Shown in pieces: positions 44,216 through 53,532 of a DNA stretch of 64,000 nucleotides (the stretch's first letter is position 1; each line of letters begins with the position of its first letter). The stretch comes from Clostridiales bacterium. GTDB lineage: Bacteria > Bacillota > Clostridia > Lachnospirales > Lachnospiraceae. A program made the translations under genes and the position numbers. The stretch covers positions 1 through 64,000 of the forward strand of contig DUNO01000049.1 in assembly GCA_012839295.1 (NCBI GenBank), given 5' to 3'. Under the pieces are notes generated by a model that did not search any database, was not told the DNA's origin, and saw only the letters and a program-made list of their open reading frames with translations.

Positions 44216-45271
44216 CTAAAACAGCTTTCTCTCAAGTGCGGCCGTATCCTGGGCAAAATGAATTGCCTTGTCCGCATCAATTTTATGCTTTAAGTACAGG
44301 TCATAAATCGCATCGTCCATGGTCTGCATTCCTGCCTTCCTGCTGGTCTGGATAATCGATGCAATCTGATGGGATTTCCCCTCCCTGATTAAATTACGGA
44401 TTGCCGGCGTAGCATGCATGACCTCATAAGCTGCAACCCTCCCCTTTCCATCGGAGGTCGGTATCAGCTGCTGGGAGATGACCGATTCCACTACCGAAGC
44501 CAGCTGTATCCGGATCTGTTGCTGCTGATGGGGAGGAAACACATCAATAATACGGTCAATCGTAGCTGCCGCACCAATGGTATGGAGGGTGGAAAACACC
44601 AGATGGCCTGTTTCCGCCGCAGTTATGGCTGTCGCTATGGTATCCAGGTCCCTCATCTCCCCCACCAGGATCACGTCAGGATCCTCGCGGAGGGCTGCCC
44701 TTAAGGCATTGGCATAGGAATTGGTATCCAGCCCGATCTCCCGCTGGTTGACCACTGCCTTTTTATGGTTATGGAGGTATTCGATCGGATCCTCCAGGGT
44801 GATTACATGGGTATTATAGGTGCGGTTAATCACATTGACCAGGGAGGCCAGCGTCGTTGATTTACCGCTGCCGGTAGGTCCTGTTACCAGGATCAGCCCC
44901 CTCTTTTTTCTGGTCAGCTCCACCACGGATTCCGGCATCCCCAGTTCCCCGACCTCGGGAATTCTTGTCCCGACCAGACGCATCACCAGCGCATAGGAGC
45001 CCCTCTGTTTAAATACATTCACACGGTACCGCCCCATCCCGGCTATGGAATAGGAAAAGTCCACTTCCCCCTTCTCCTCCAATATCTCTTTAAAGTGCTC
45101 CGACAGAATGGACATGACCAGCACCTCGGTATCCTCCGGCATCATTCTTTCGTACTCCAGATCCGTCAGCTCACCGTTGATCCTTATCTTTGGCGAAATC
45201 CCTACGGTCACATGCAGGTCCGACGCCCCTCTGTCCTTGGCTATAGCAAGCAGCTCCTCTATTGTAACCAT
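44216..45271 (-). CDS. pilT: Twitching motility ATPase PilT
   Basis: 351 residues, ATG with GGAAGG. Walker A GPTGSGKSTTLASLVN, the Asp box LEDPIEYLH, Walker B LRAALREDPDVILVGEMRD, His box TGHLVFSTLHT. The family AIRNLIREGK motif of retraction ATPases is near the C-terminus. It powers pilus disassembly and retraction. Confidence 0.92.
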   Translation of the reverse strand: MVTIEELLAIAKDRGASDLHVTVGISPKIRINGELTDLEYERMMPEDTEVLVMSILSEHFKEILEEKGEVDFSYSIAGMGRYRVNVFKQRGSYALVMRLVGTRIPEVGELGMPESVVELTRKKRGLILVTGPTGSGKSTTLASLVNVINRTYNTHVITLEDPIEYLHNHKKAVVNQREIGLDTNSYANALRAALREDPDVILVGEMRDLDTIATAITAAETGHLVFSTLHTIGAAATIDRIIDVFPPHQQQQIRIQLASVVESVISQQLIPTSDGKGRVAAYEVMHATPAIRNLIREGKSHQIASIIQTSRKAGMQTMDDAIYDLYLKHKIDADKAIHFAQDTAALERKLF

Positions 45272-45351
45272 TTATCCTTCCTCTCCTTGTCGCAAAATAA
45301 CCTTCCTCATTGGTTTTCATGGATAAAGATATCTTTGCCTACCAGCCTCAA

Positions 45352-47076
45352 TTACTCAAAGGAAATCTTTTTCATCTCTTCCATGGTAGTTGTTCCATCC
45401 AGTACATATCTGGCCACACTCATATGCAGGGTATCCATCCCTTCCCGTAACGCAATCTGCTTGATCTCTTCCGCATTGGCCCGGCGGCTGATCGCTTCCC
45501 TGAGCTCCGGGGATATGGGCATAATCTCATATACTCCGATCCGCCCCCGAAAGCCCGTATGGCTGCAATAGTTACAGCCGGTAGGGCTTGCTTCAAAAAT
45601 ACGCTGTTCCATGTCCCTATCCACCCCAAGCAGCTCCCGTTCCGACAGGGTCGTAATCCGGTCACTCTTGCATCTGGGACAAAGCCTTCTTACCAGGCGC
45701 TGGGCGATGACACCTACGGTAGAATCGGCAATCAAATAAGGCTCCACCCCCATATCCACCAACCGGGTTATGGTGCTGGCCGCACTGTTGGTATGGAGGG
45801 TGCTTACCACCAGATGTCCTGTTATGGAGGCCTTTACCGCAATCTCTGCCGTCTCGCTGTCACGTATTTCCCCAATCATTATAATGTCCGGATCCTGCCT
45901 CAATATGGAACGCAGGGCAGTTGCAAAAGTCAGCTCCGCCTTTGGGTTCACCTGCACCTGGTTTACCCCGTTAATATTGGCCTCCACCGGATCCTCTACC
46001 GTAACAATATTAACATCCTCCACGTTCAGCTCACTGAGTACCGTATACAGGGTGGTTGATTTACCGCTTCCCGTAGGGCCGGTAACCAGGATCATTCCAT
46101 GGGGCTTTTTCAGGATCCGCTCAAATCTTACCAGCTCCTTTTCTGAAAGCCCCAGCTCCCTTTTATCCCTGGTCAGGCCGCTTTTGGAGGTGAGGCGCAT
46201 AACGATTTTCTCTCCAAATACGGTTGGAAGGACAGAAACACGGATATCATATTCCTGCCTGTCCACAATGTGGGTGATACGGCCGTCCTGGGGCTTCCTT
46301 TTCTCGGAAATGTCCATCCCGCCGATGACCTTGACACGCGCGACGATCGCAGACAACAGCTCCGCCTCATAGCGCATAGCTTCCTTTAATACCCCGTCGA
46401 CCCGGTACCTTATCCTTACCTGTCCGTTTAATGCTTCAATATGTATATCGCTGGCCCTCTGCCTTACGGCCTGCTCAATAATCTTGGTTACCAGTTGTAC
46501 GATGGGAGCATTGTTTACCTCATCGCTCTGGTTCTCTTCCTCCTTCTCCCTGGAGGTATACTGCTCCTGGCGCTCCCTGGTATACCGTTCGGCCACCTTC
46601 ATGGCTTCTACATTACCATAATACCGGTCAATGGCCGCCGCCACATCCGTGCTGGTGGAGACCACCGGCTCGATCTGATAATTAGTAACAATGGAAATAT
46701 CATCAATTGCAATAATATCCAGGGGATCTGCCATGGCGACCCTTAAAATGCCCGGATTATATTTGTTGAAGGCAAAGGGAATCAAGGTATACCGCCTTAA
46801 AACCGATTCATCCACAAGGCGTATAATTTCCTCGGAAATGGTGATTTCCGAAAGAGTAACCATATCCAGGTTCAGCTGCTGGTGCAGAGCACCGGTAATC
46901 TGTTCCTCCGTGGTAATTCCCATATCAATCAGCGTAATCCCTAATTTCTGCTGCTTTTCCTTTTGCCTCTGCAATGCTTCTACCAGCTGCTCCTCCGTAA
47001 GTATCCCGGCATCCACCAGAAGATCTCCCAAGCGTTTCTTTTTTCTTCCAAATGACTGTATCATGTTACTTTTCAA
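45352..47076 (-). CDS. pilB: Pilus assembly ATPase PilB
   Basis: About 574 residues from a TTG at 47076 (AAGGCGG 8 nt upstream). The frame is open to a GTG at 47094 without ribosome site and another ATG (47064) is possible. The N-terminal GspE-N/MshEN domain (RLGDLLVDAGILTEEQL, KLGITLIDMGITTEEQI) can bind c-di-GMP in related ATPases. ATPase core: GPTGSGKSTTLYTVLSEL, VEDPVEANINGVNQ, ILRQDPDIIMIGEIRD, TGHLVVSTLHT, and the Zn-binding CPRC...CNYC. First gene of the pilus operon, read through a long leader with a c-di-GMP riboswitch. Confidence 0.92.
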   Translation of the reverse strand: MKSNMIQSFGRKKKRLGDLLVDAGILTEEQLVEALQRQKEKQQKLGITLIDMGITTEEQITGALHQQLNLDMVTLSEITISEEIIRLVDESVLRRYTLIPFAFNKYNPGILRVAMADPLDIIAIDDISIVTNYQIEPVVSTSTDVAAAIDRYYGNVEAMKVAERYTRERQEQYTSREKEEENQSDEVNNAPIVQLVTKIIEQAVRQRASDIHIEALNGQVRIRYRVDGVLKEAMRYEAELLSAIVARVKVIGGMDISEKRKPQDGRITHIVDRQEYDIRVSVLPTVFGEKIVMRLTSKSGLTRDKRELGLSEKELVRFERILKKPHGMILVTGPTGSGKSTTLYTVLSELNVEDVNIVTVEDPVEANINGVNQVQVNPKAELTFATALRSILRQDPDIIMIGEIRDSETAEIAVKASITGHLVVSTLHTNSAASTITRLVDMGVEPYLIADSTVGVIAQRLVRRLCPRCKSDRITTLSERELLGVDRDMEQRIFEASPTGCNYCSHTGFRGRIGVYEIMPISPELREAISRRANAEEIKQIALREGMDTLHMSVARYVLDGTTTMEEMKKISFE

Positions 47077-47325
47077 GCTATTTACCGCCTTCACTTATAA
47101 TTTCTGTATTTTATAATGTTTTTTAAATGCTTTCCCGCATTTTGTTGGATATATTTTCCAATATAATAACACATAAAGCAATGAATTTCAATATATTTAC
47201 AATTTTATTGCTTTATAACTATTTTCCAGCAGCCTTAATCCCCTTATAAATACATTTCTCCTCGCCTTTTCAAGCCAGGTACCTCATGAAATATTTTCAT
47301 ACATCAAAATACCCACCATATCTAT

Positions 47326-47371
47326 AAAAAAAAGCATTTCAAAACAGCAGCTCCCTGCCATTCTAAAATGC
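47326..47371 (-). terminator. Riboswitch-controlled terminator
   Basis: On the minus strand GCATTTTAGAATGGCAG folds on CTGCTGTTTTGAAATGC and is followed by eight Ts (47326-47333). Its first arm overlaps the last bases of the c-di-GMP aptamer, so the two structures exclude each other. Confidence 0.75.
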
Positions 47372-47460
47372 AACTCAACCATCATAGGCTTCCATCTGGA
47401 ATCCCCTTAGATTTGTAGTTTTGTGTCCTTATTTTTCAATAAGTTTACCCTGAAAATATG
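47370..47460 (-). promoter_or_regulatory. c-di-GMP-I (GEMM) riboswitch, diverged
   Basis: Read on the minus strand: CAGGGTAAAC (47443-47452), the first hairpin CTTATT-GAAA-AATAAG with its GAAA tetraloop, GGACACAAAACTAC (consensus GACGCAAAGCTAC), TCTAAGG, a second hairpin GGATTCC-AGAT-GGAAGCC, and CTATGATGGTTGAGTTGC (consensus CTATGATAGCCGGGTTGC). The order, the tetraloop and the join to a terminator match the class. Two Gs of the core are A, so ligand binding might be weaker or altered. It controls the pilus operon (pilB start about 230 nt on). Confidence 0.65.
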
Positions 47461-47630
47461 AAACTATAGCTATATCATCTGGGGATTACCCAGGCTTCGT
47501 ACATGGATTTTAACTATACAGCTCGAAAATTCAATATTAACTGTCATAAAGCAGCACGAAAGCACTGATTCTGACATATTCAGGTCGCCTAAAAATTGAT
47601 TCAAAAGTCCTAGTTCTGACTATAAATAAC

Positions 47631-47639
47631 ATTATAGCA
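47631..47639 (-). promoter_or_regulatory. Extended -10 promoter of the pilus operon
   Basis: TGCTATAAT on the minus strand, about 170 nt before the aptamer, with no good -35 match. The remaining part of 47461-47624 and of 47095-47325 shows no gene; it is AT-rich leader. Confidence 0.5.
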
Positions 47640-47749
47640 CAAATTTCCCAAATTAAAAGTTAAATTTTAGTAAATTTTGTGGTTTTTACTTTTTCGGATG
47701 AATTTCACAAAAAAAGTTCTATTTACCCATTAACTGCCACTACAAACTG

Positions 47750-48745
47750 TCAACAAATCCGCGGCAGACCTTCCCCATAAAGGACATCTATCCTTCGGGT
47801 TCCTTTTAATGCGGTGGTCATGACTACTCCCCTTGTCTGCTTTTCAGACAATCCTTCCGTAACCCTGCCAATCACCGCTGCATTTTTCCCATATCTGCTG
47901 GCTTTCATTATGTTCAATGCCCTCTCCGCCTGCTTTTCGGGAATAACAGCAAGCAGCTTCCCTTCATTTGCCATGTAGAGGGGATCCAGCCCCAGAATAT
48001 CACAAAAGCCTTTTACTTCCTTACTGACCGGCAAGGCCTCTTCTGTTAATTGAATGCGGCAGCCTGATTTTTCTGCCGCCTCATTCAAAACAGTTGCAAG
48101 GCCTCCCCTTGTGACATCCCTCATACAATGAATATCTATCTCTTCCTCCAGAAGCTTTAACACCATGGAATTTAAAGGCGCACAATCGCTATGGATTGAA
48201 TTTTCAATCCCCATCCGGCTGGATAAAATCGCTGCATGGTGCTCTCCTAAATTGCCTGATAATAAGACAAGATCACCCGCACGGCAATTTGATATGCTGA
48301 TACCGCTTTTTATCACCTCTCCAATGCCGGAGGTATTGATATAGATGCCGCCCCTGCCTTCCACCACCTTTGTATCCCCGGCAACAATCTGGACCTTTGC
48401 TTCCTTTGCCGCCTTTGCCATGGAGGCTGTTACCCTTTTCAGTGTTTCCAGGGAGACTCCCTCCTCAAGGATAAAACCGGCAGTTAGATATTTGGGCACC
48501 GCCCCCATCACCGACAGATCGTTGACAGTACCGCATACGGCCAGCTTTCCGATATCACCTCCCGGAAAAAACATGGGGGTCACCACAAAGGAATCCGTGG
48601 TATAGGCGATTTTTCCCTTCACCTCTAATACTGCCGCATCCTCCATCCGGTCTAAAATTTTATTATGGAAGGCATCCAAAAAGACCTCCTGGATTAAATC
48701 ACTGGTCTGCTTTCCACCGCTGCCGTAAGACATATCAATCTGCAT
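47750..48745 (-). CDS. hypE: Hydrogenase maturation protein HypE
   Basis: 331 residues from the ATG at 48745 (AAAGGGAG upstream). PurM-like ATPase: YGSGGKQTSDLI, TTDSFVVTPMFFPGGDIG, DVTRGGLATVL. It ends in the conserved PRIC, whose last Cys accepts the carbamoyl group from HypF and is dehydrated to thiocyanate, source of the CN ligands. Last gene of the long ech-hyp transcript. Confidence 0.95.
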   Translation of the reverse strand: MQIDMSYGSGGKQTSDLIQEVFLDAFHNKILDRMEDAAVLEVKGKIAYTTDSFVVTPMFFPGGDIGKLAVCGTVNDLSVMGAVPKYLTAGFILEEGVSLETLKRVTASMAKAAKEAKVQIVAGDTKVVEGRGGIYINTSGIGEVIKSGISISNCRAGDLVLLSGNLGEHHAAILSSRMGIENSIHSDCAPLNSMVLKLLEEEIDIHCMRDVTRGGLATVLNEAAEKSGCRIQLTEEALPVSKEVKGFCDILGLDPLYMANEGKLLAVIPEKQAERALNIMKASRYGKNAAVIGRVTEGLSEKQTRGVVMTTALKGTRRIDVLYGEGLPRIC

Positions 48746-48775
48746 GTTAATGCTCCCTTTCATAAATACTGGATT

Positions 48776-49819
48776 TCAATTCCCGTTTTTAAACCAAATA
48801 CCGCAGGCTCCCTCCGTTGAGACCATACAGGGACCGACTGCATTCATCGGTGTGCATACCTTCCGAAATAAGGGACAAGCTACGGGATGGATCCTTCCAA
48901 GGATCACATCCGTGCATTTGCAGCCCTTCGGCAGAGGCTCCTCCCGGGTCTCAAAGCTGCTTCCCGCGTCATAGCTTCCGTACTCCTGCTTCAGCCTTAG
49001 TCCGGAGGCTTCAAGGCTTCCGATCCCCCTCCAATAATCCGGGGCAGGCTCAAAATACCGGCGGATCAACTGCACTGCCCTTTGGTTTCCTTCCTCCGAT
49101 ACTGCACTGGTATACAGATTCTTAACACCCGGCCTGCCCCGGAGGAGTTGCTGGAGTATCTCATAAACTGCCGCCAGAATGTGCCCACCCTCAAAGCCGG
49201 CAATGACAAAAGGCTTCCGGTACCGCTCTGACAACTCCTGATAAATAGAGCTGCCCGTAATAACGCTCACATGTCCCGGACATAGAAATGCATCAATCTC
49301 CTTTTCATTATCACAGAGGAAGGTCAGTGCCGGAAGGATTGATTTTATGGAGGTCATTAGCTGCAGATTTTTTATATTATTTTCAATGATCGCTTCCATC
49401 ATCAAGGCATAAATCGGCGCCGTCGTCTCAAAGCCGACTGCTGCAAAAATATAGTTTGTCGCCCTATGCTCCAGGGCCATTTTAATTGCTGTTAAGGGAG
49501 AGTAGAGGACCTGCACCTTCGCACCCGCTGCCTTGGCCTCTGTCAGGGACATCCTGCTGCCCTTTACCTTCATCATGTCTCCAAAGGTCAGGATGCAATA
49601 GTTTTCCCTGGAAGCATACTGGACCAGATGGTCAATATAGGCAGAGGAGGTTACGCATACAGGGCACCCCGGCCCTGAGATCAGCTGTATCCCCGGTGGC
49701 AGCAGGCTTCTGATCCCATTCTTGAATATACTTGCCGTATGTGTCCCACATACCTCCATTATTTTAATAGGCCTGCCCTCATAGCCGAGCAGCTCCTGCT
49801 TCACTTGTTCAAGCGTCAT
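48776..49819 (-). CDS. hypD: Hydrogenase maturation protein HypD
   Basis: 347 residues. Signature motifs CGTHTASIFKNG, GPGCPVCVT, AVGFETTAP, and the C-terminal 4Fe-4S Cys set (CKCTDVILG, CPLFRKVC). It works with HypC to build the Fe(CN)2CO unit. Starts 2 nt after the hypC stop. Confidence 0.95.
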   Translation of the reverse strand: MTLEQVKQELLGYEGRPIKIMEVCGTHTASIFKNGIRSLLPPGIQLISGPGCPVCVTSSAYIDHLVQYASRENYCILTFGDMMKVKGSRMSLTEAKAAGAKVQVLYSPLTAIKMALEHRATNYIFAAVGFETTAPIYALMMEAIIENNIKNLQLMTSIKSILPALTFLCDNEKEIDAFLCPGHVSVITGSSIYQELSERYRKPFVIAGFEGGHILAAVYEILQQLLRGRPGVKNLYTSAVSEEGNQRAVQLIRRYFEPAPDYWRGIGSLEASGLRLKQEYGSYDAGSSFETREEPLPKGCKCTDVILGRIHPVACPLFRKVCTPMNAVGPCMVSTEGACGIWFKNGN

Positions 49820-49821
49820 TC

Positions 49822-50091
49822 TCAGACCTCCTTTTTGGAGGCTTTATCCCCTTTGATGGCTTCATCATTTTTAGGAGCGGCAGCCTCCTCAATTTCCGAG
49901 AAGAGCCAAAGCATCTCTTCAGCCAGATCCTTTTTTATCACCTCAATAACACAGCCGGCGTGGATCAGCACATAATCCCCCAGCTTTACATCCACCAGCT
50001 TAATATTAGCGCTGGTGATATTATTCATGACATCCACCTTTGCGAAATCCCCGTCAATCTCTATAATCTTACCTGGAACCGCTACACACAT
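49822..50091 (-). CDS. hypC: Hydrogenase maturation chaperone HypC
   Basis: 89 residues starting MCVAVPGKII with the essential Cys2, then the OB-like core (YVLIHAGCVIEVI). It brings the Fe unit to the large subunit EchE. The C-terminal 20 residues are an extra Lys-rich tail. Confidence 0.95.
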   Translation of the reverse strand: MCVAVPGKIIEIDGDFAKVDVMNNITSANIKLVDVKLGDYVLIHAGCVIEVIKKDLAEEMLWLFSEIEEAAAPKNDEAIKGDKASKKEV

Positions 50092-50148
50092 GAAACCTCC
50101 GCCTTTCTGCCAAGCCTTCTATATATAACCTGCTATAGCCTACTACAA

Positions 50149-52806
50149 TTATAATTCATAGTTCTCTTTCTTACCAAAATCGGCACTCCTTTGTCCGAGA
50201 TAGGCCTGTCCAAGGCTGATGCCACCGTCATTTGGCGGAACGGACTGGTTTATATAAACCTTAAAACCATCCTTCCTGAGGAGCCCAAGGGTTTTTTCCG
50301 TTAACACGGTATTTTGGAAAACACCGCCGCTCAGGGCAACCTGTCCCGTATGATACCGCGCTCCCAGCTCCCGGCTAACCCTGGCGACCACCTGCGCCAC
50401 TGCAGCATGAAATCCAAGGGCAAGGGAAGCTACCTCCCTTTGATCCCTTAATCGGCATAATGCTCCAAGGACCGGTGCCGGATCGATTTCAAACACTCCA
50501 TCCTTTTCTAATAGGGCAAATTCAAGCTCAGCCGGTAATATTCCCGCTTTCTGGGCAAGGACTGCTTCCTGCTCCAGCAGCACGGCGCATTCCCCCTCAT
50601 ACTTGTTAAACTGCCCGATTCCCAGAATGGAAGCCGCCGCATCAAAGAGACGCCCCATGCTTGAGGACAGGACATGGTTAACTCCATGCTTTAAGGCCGC
50701 TTTAATCACGTCCTTACGTTCATCCCGGATGTATTCTTCCATGCCGGAGCTTATTAAAAAGCAGGTCGCTGTCTTTAAGGCATCCTTCACCGAATGGTCT
50801 CCCCCCAGCAACGGAATATATTTTAAATGTGCGGCACGGATATAGTCCGAATTTTCACAGACCAGGAATTCTCCTCCCCAGATGTTGCCGTCCGTTCCAT
50901 ATCCGGTACCATCAAAGGCTACGCCCAAAACCCTTCCCTGCAAATCATGCTCTGCCATGACAGATGCGATATGTGCATGATGATGCTGCACCTCCAGCAC
51001 CGGCAAACCAAGCCCTTTTGCAAATCTTGAGGATAAGTAGTTCGGATGCAGGTCACAGACCGCCAACCCGGGATTAATCCTCAACAGCCTTGTCAGATCC
51101 GAATAGGAATGTTCATATTCCTTTTTTACTGAGATATATTCCAAATCACCAAAATACTGTGAAACCACCGCCTGGTTATTATGGAACAGGCAAAAGGCCG
51201 CTTTTAGATCTCCTCCTGCCGCAAATATGCCTTCATCCTGTACCTCTTTTTGTACCTTCTTTTGTACCTTCTTCTGCACTTCCAATGTATTCCTTTGTTC
51301 TTCCTGCACCTTTTTTTGTTCTTCCCGACTCTCTACATGCTTCACGGCACCTGCCCCTGCCTGGCCCGAAGCTTGGCCGAGAAAGATCGGGTAAGGCACA
51401 TAGCCCCTGCTTCTTCGGAGCAGCTGAGGCTTTCCATCCAGAAGCTTTGCGACGGAATCATCCACAGACCTAACGATTCTACGCTTGTGGTATAGAATAC
51501 CTGATAATTCTTCGGCCTCTAAGGATAGGATCACTTCATCTTCCCGGATGATGGACTGGTTCGAGATATTTGCACTGGTCATAATCAGCGGCCCGCATTG
51601 CTTTGTCAGCAGAACCTGTAGTGGAGTATATGGGAGAAAGGCTCCGCAGTAGATACTCCGTTTATTGGTAGAGGGAGCCATATCATTTTTGTACATGGCA
51701 AGCAGGACGATGGGTCTGGCCTTTGACTCTAATAATCTCCGCTCTTCCTCGGAAACCATACAATATTCTTTTATTGAAGAAAGGGAATCAAACATAACGG
51801 CAAAAGGCTTTTCCTCCCTTCCCTTCAGGCTCCTAAGCCTTTGTACCGTTTCTTCCATGAACGGGGAGCATACCAGATGATACCCGCCAATCCCCTTCAC
51901 CGCAAGGATTCCTCCTGCTTTTATCCTTCGGATGGCCTCCTGCAATGCCTCTCCATAAAAGGCCTCTGTTAATGCCTCTCCATGAAGAGCCTCCGCCAGG
52001 TTCCCTTGCTGCTCCCCGGAATCCCTTCCATGATAGATCAAATAAGGACCGCAGTCATTACAGGAGATCGTCTGGGCGTGAAAACGCCTGTTATTACCGG
52101 AGGTATATTCTTCCTCACAGGCCGGGCACATGTCAAAGTCCTTCATCGCAGTTGACGGCCGGTCATAGGGCATAGCCTCGATAATCGTGTACCTCGGCCC
52201 ACAGGCAGTACAGCTGATAAAAGCATTATTCCATCTGCGGTCAGACTTAAGCTCAAGCTCCTCCTGGCATCTGGGGCAGATAGGAAGATCCGGGGGGATC
52301 ACGGATATCTCATCACTTCCCTCACTTTCAAGGATGATAAACCCCCCCTTATCTGCCTCAGCTTCCAACCCTCCTGCCATTTTTATCCCATGTTCTATAA
52401 TCCCATGCTCTATAGTCCCATGCTCTATAGTCCCATGTTCCACAGTCCCACGTTCCATAGTCCCATGTTCCATAGTCCCATGTTCCATAGTCTCATGTTC
52501 TATAATCTCATGTCCCGTAATTCCATGTTCCATAATCCCATGCTCTATAATCTCAAGCCCTATAATCTCATACCCTTTTTCAGGAAGGCCTTTTATCTCC
52601 TCCAGGAAGCTTTCCAGCTCTGCCTTTCCGGCATATGCCATTATTTCCACATAGCCGCCTACATTCCTGACATAGCCGTGAACATCCCACTTTTTCGCGG
52701 CATGATAAATAAGGGGGCGAAATCCAACCCCCTGCACCATGCCATATACTTTTATTTTTCTTGCTATCCGCTGATTTCTTATTTCTTTACCTTTTCCATT
52801 ATCCAT
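50149..52806 (-). CDS. hypF: Carbamoyltransferase HypF with His-rich repeat insertion
   Basis: 885 residues, longer than usual (about 750). Acylphosphatase domain (17-85, VQGVGFRPLIY), then an inserted run of 11 pentapeptides of the type EHGTM (residues 88-142), zinc fingers (CPRCQEEL, CTACGPRYT, CPACEEEY, CNDCGP), YrdC domain (KGIGGYHLVCS) and the Kae1-like carbamoyl transfer domain (HHHAHIASVM, LSGGVFQN). Two more low-complexity loops lie near 260-285 and 487-523 (KKVQ repeats). It makes carbamoyl-AMP from carbamoyl phosphate and passes it to HypE. The ten inserted His could bind nickel. Confidence 0.93.
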   Translation of the reverse strand: MDNGKGKEIRNQRIARKIKVYGMVQGVGFRPLIYHAAKKWDVHGYVRNVGGYVEIMAYAGKAELESFLEEIKGLPEKGYEIIGLEIIEHGIMEHGITGHEIIEHETMEHGTMEHGTMERGTVEHGTIEHGTIEHGIIEHGIKMAGGLEAEADKGGFIILESEGSDEISVIPPDLPICPRCQEELELKSDRRWNNAFISCTACGPRYTIIEAMPYDRPSTAMKDFDMCPACEEEYTSGNNRRFHAQTISCNDCGPYLIYHGRDSGEQQGNLAEALHGEALTEAFYGEALQEAIRRIKAGGILAVKGIGGYHLVCSPFMEETVQRLRSLKGREEKPFAVMFDSLSSIKEYCMVSEEERRLLESKARPIVLLAMYKNDMAPSTNKRSIYCGAFLPYTPLQVLLTKQCGPLIMTSANISNQSIIREDEVILSLEAEELSGILYHKRRIVRSVDDSVAKLLDGKPQLLRRSRGYVPYPIFLGQASGQAGAGAVKHVESREEQKKVQEEQRNTLEVQKKVQKKVQKEVQDEGIFAAGGDLKAAFCLFHNNQAVVSQYFGDLEYISVKKEYEHSYSDLTRLLRINPGLAVCDLHPNYLSSRFAKGLGLPVLEVQHHHAHIASVMAEHDLQGRVLGVAFDGTGYGTDGNIWGGEFLVCENSDYIRAAHLKYIPLLGGDHSVKDALKTATCFLISSGMEEYIRDERKDVIKAALKHGVNHVLSSSMGRLFDAAASILGIGQFNKYEGECAVLLEQEAVLAQKAGILPAELEFALLEKDGVFEIDPAPVLGALCRLRDQREVASLALGFHAAVAQVVARVSRELGARYHTGQVALSGGVFQNTVLTEKTLGLLRKDGFKVYINQSVPPNDGGISLGQAYLGQRSADFGKKENYEL
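52381..52545 (-). repeat. 15-bp tandem repeats, 11 units, in hypF
   Basis: Units such as (minus strand) GAACATGGGACTATG, in frame, encode E-H-G-x-x pentapeptides. Units vary at third positions and at the last two codons. Expansion by slippage keeps the frame. Confidence 0.9.
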
Positions 52807-53432
52807 GATACCACTTCATCAAAGCCTTCTTCCGTTTTTCCGGAAACCTTTATAACGGGGGCATTTTTATTTAATGCTCTCACGCCCTTCATAAAAAATT
52901 CTTCGTCAAAATCGACATAGGGTAACAAATCACATTTGTTTAACAATATAATATCCGCCTTTTCAAAGGCAAGGGGATACTTATAGGGCTTATCGCTGCC
53001 TTCCGTTACCGTGGAAACCAGCAGCTTTGCATGCTCACCGATCATAAATTCTGCCGGGCAGACCAGATTACCGATATTCTCAATAAATAACACTCCGTTA
53101 CTTAGCTTCAGATCCTCCACTGCCTTGTCAATCAGCGGGGAATCCAAATGGCATGCGCCGCCCGTATTGATCTGGATCGCCTTTACCCCTAACGCCAGCA
53201 GGGTTTTTGTATCAAAATCCGCCTCAATATCCCCCTCGATAACATAAGGGGTTACATTATTAAGACGCTTCACAATCTCGATTAATGAGGTGGTTTTTCC
53301 TGCCCCCGGTGCCCCCATGACATTGATGGCATAGATCCCGCTATTGGTTAGTTTTGTATTGGTCAGGGCTGCAATCTCCTCATTTTTATCATATACAGAT
53401 AATAAAATCTCAATTTCCTTATTCTCAGACAT
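52779..53432 (-). CDS. hypB: Nickel-insertion GTPase HypB
   Basis: 217 residues. GTPase motifs: GAPGAGKTTSLI (Walker A), EGDIEADFDT, GGACHLDSP with the metal-binding Cys and His of the active site, ENIGNLVCPAEF, LNKCDLLPY. It lacks both the N-terminal CXXCGC nickel site and the His-rich stretch that some HypB proteins use to store nickel. It overlaps hypF by 28 nt. Confidence 0.95.
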   Translation of the reverse strand: MSENKEIEILLSVYDKNEEIAALTNTKLTNSGIYAINVMGAPGAGKTTSLIEIVKRLNNVTPYVIEGDIEADFDTKTLLALGVKAIQINTGGACHLDSPLIDKAVEDLKLSNGVLFIENIGNLVCPAEFMIGEHAKLLVSTVTEGSDKPYKYPLAFEKADIILLNKCDLLPYVDFDEEFFMKGVRALNKNAPVIKVSGKTEEGFDEVVSWIMEKVKK

Positions 53433-53478
53433 ACCGGCCTCCTATTCTCTCTCGGCCTTTCGGCTTCTTATCTTCAGC

Positions 53479-53532
53479 TCAATCGGTTCCCAATCAGTTC
53501 TCAATCAGTTCTCAATCAAATCTCAATCGATT
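53479..53532. repeat. 11-bp tandem repeat, five units, at the hypA-hypB junction
   Basis: TCAATCAGTTC-type units at 53479, 53490, 53501, 53512 and 53523 cover the end of hypA and the gap to hypB. The period is not a multiple of three, so copy-number changes would alter the hypA-hypB spacing. Confidence 0.75.

Noticed and set aside
47461-47624. Second riboswitch (class II c-di-GMP) in the pilus leader
   Set aside because: Some short hairpins (CTGGG with CCCAG) are visible, but no conserved class II core could be found.
52381-52545. CRISPR or minisatellite outside a gene
   Set aside because: The 15-bp units are in frame inside hypF, and both flanks read as conserved HypF domains.
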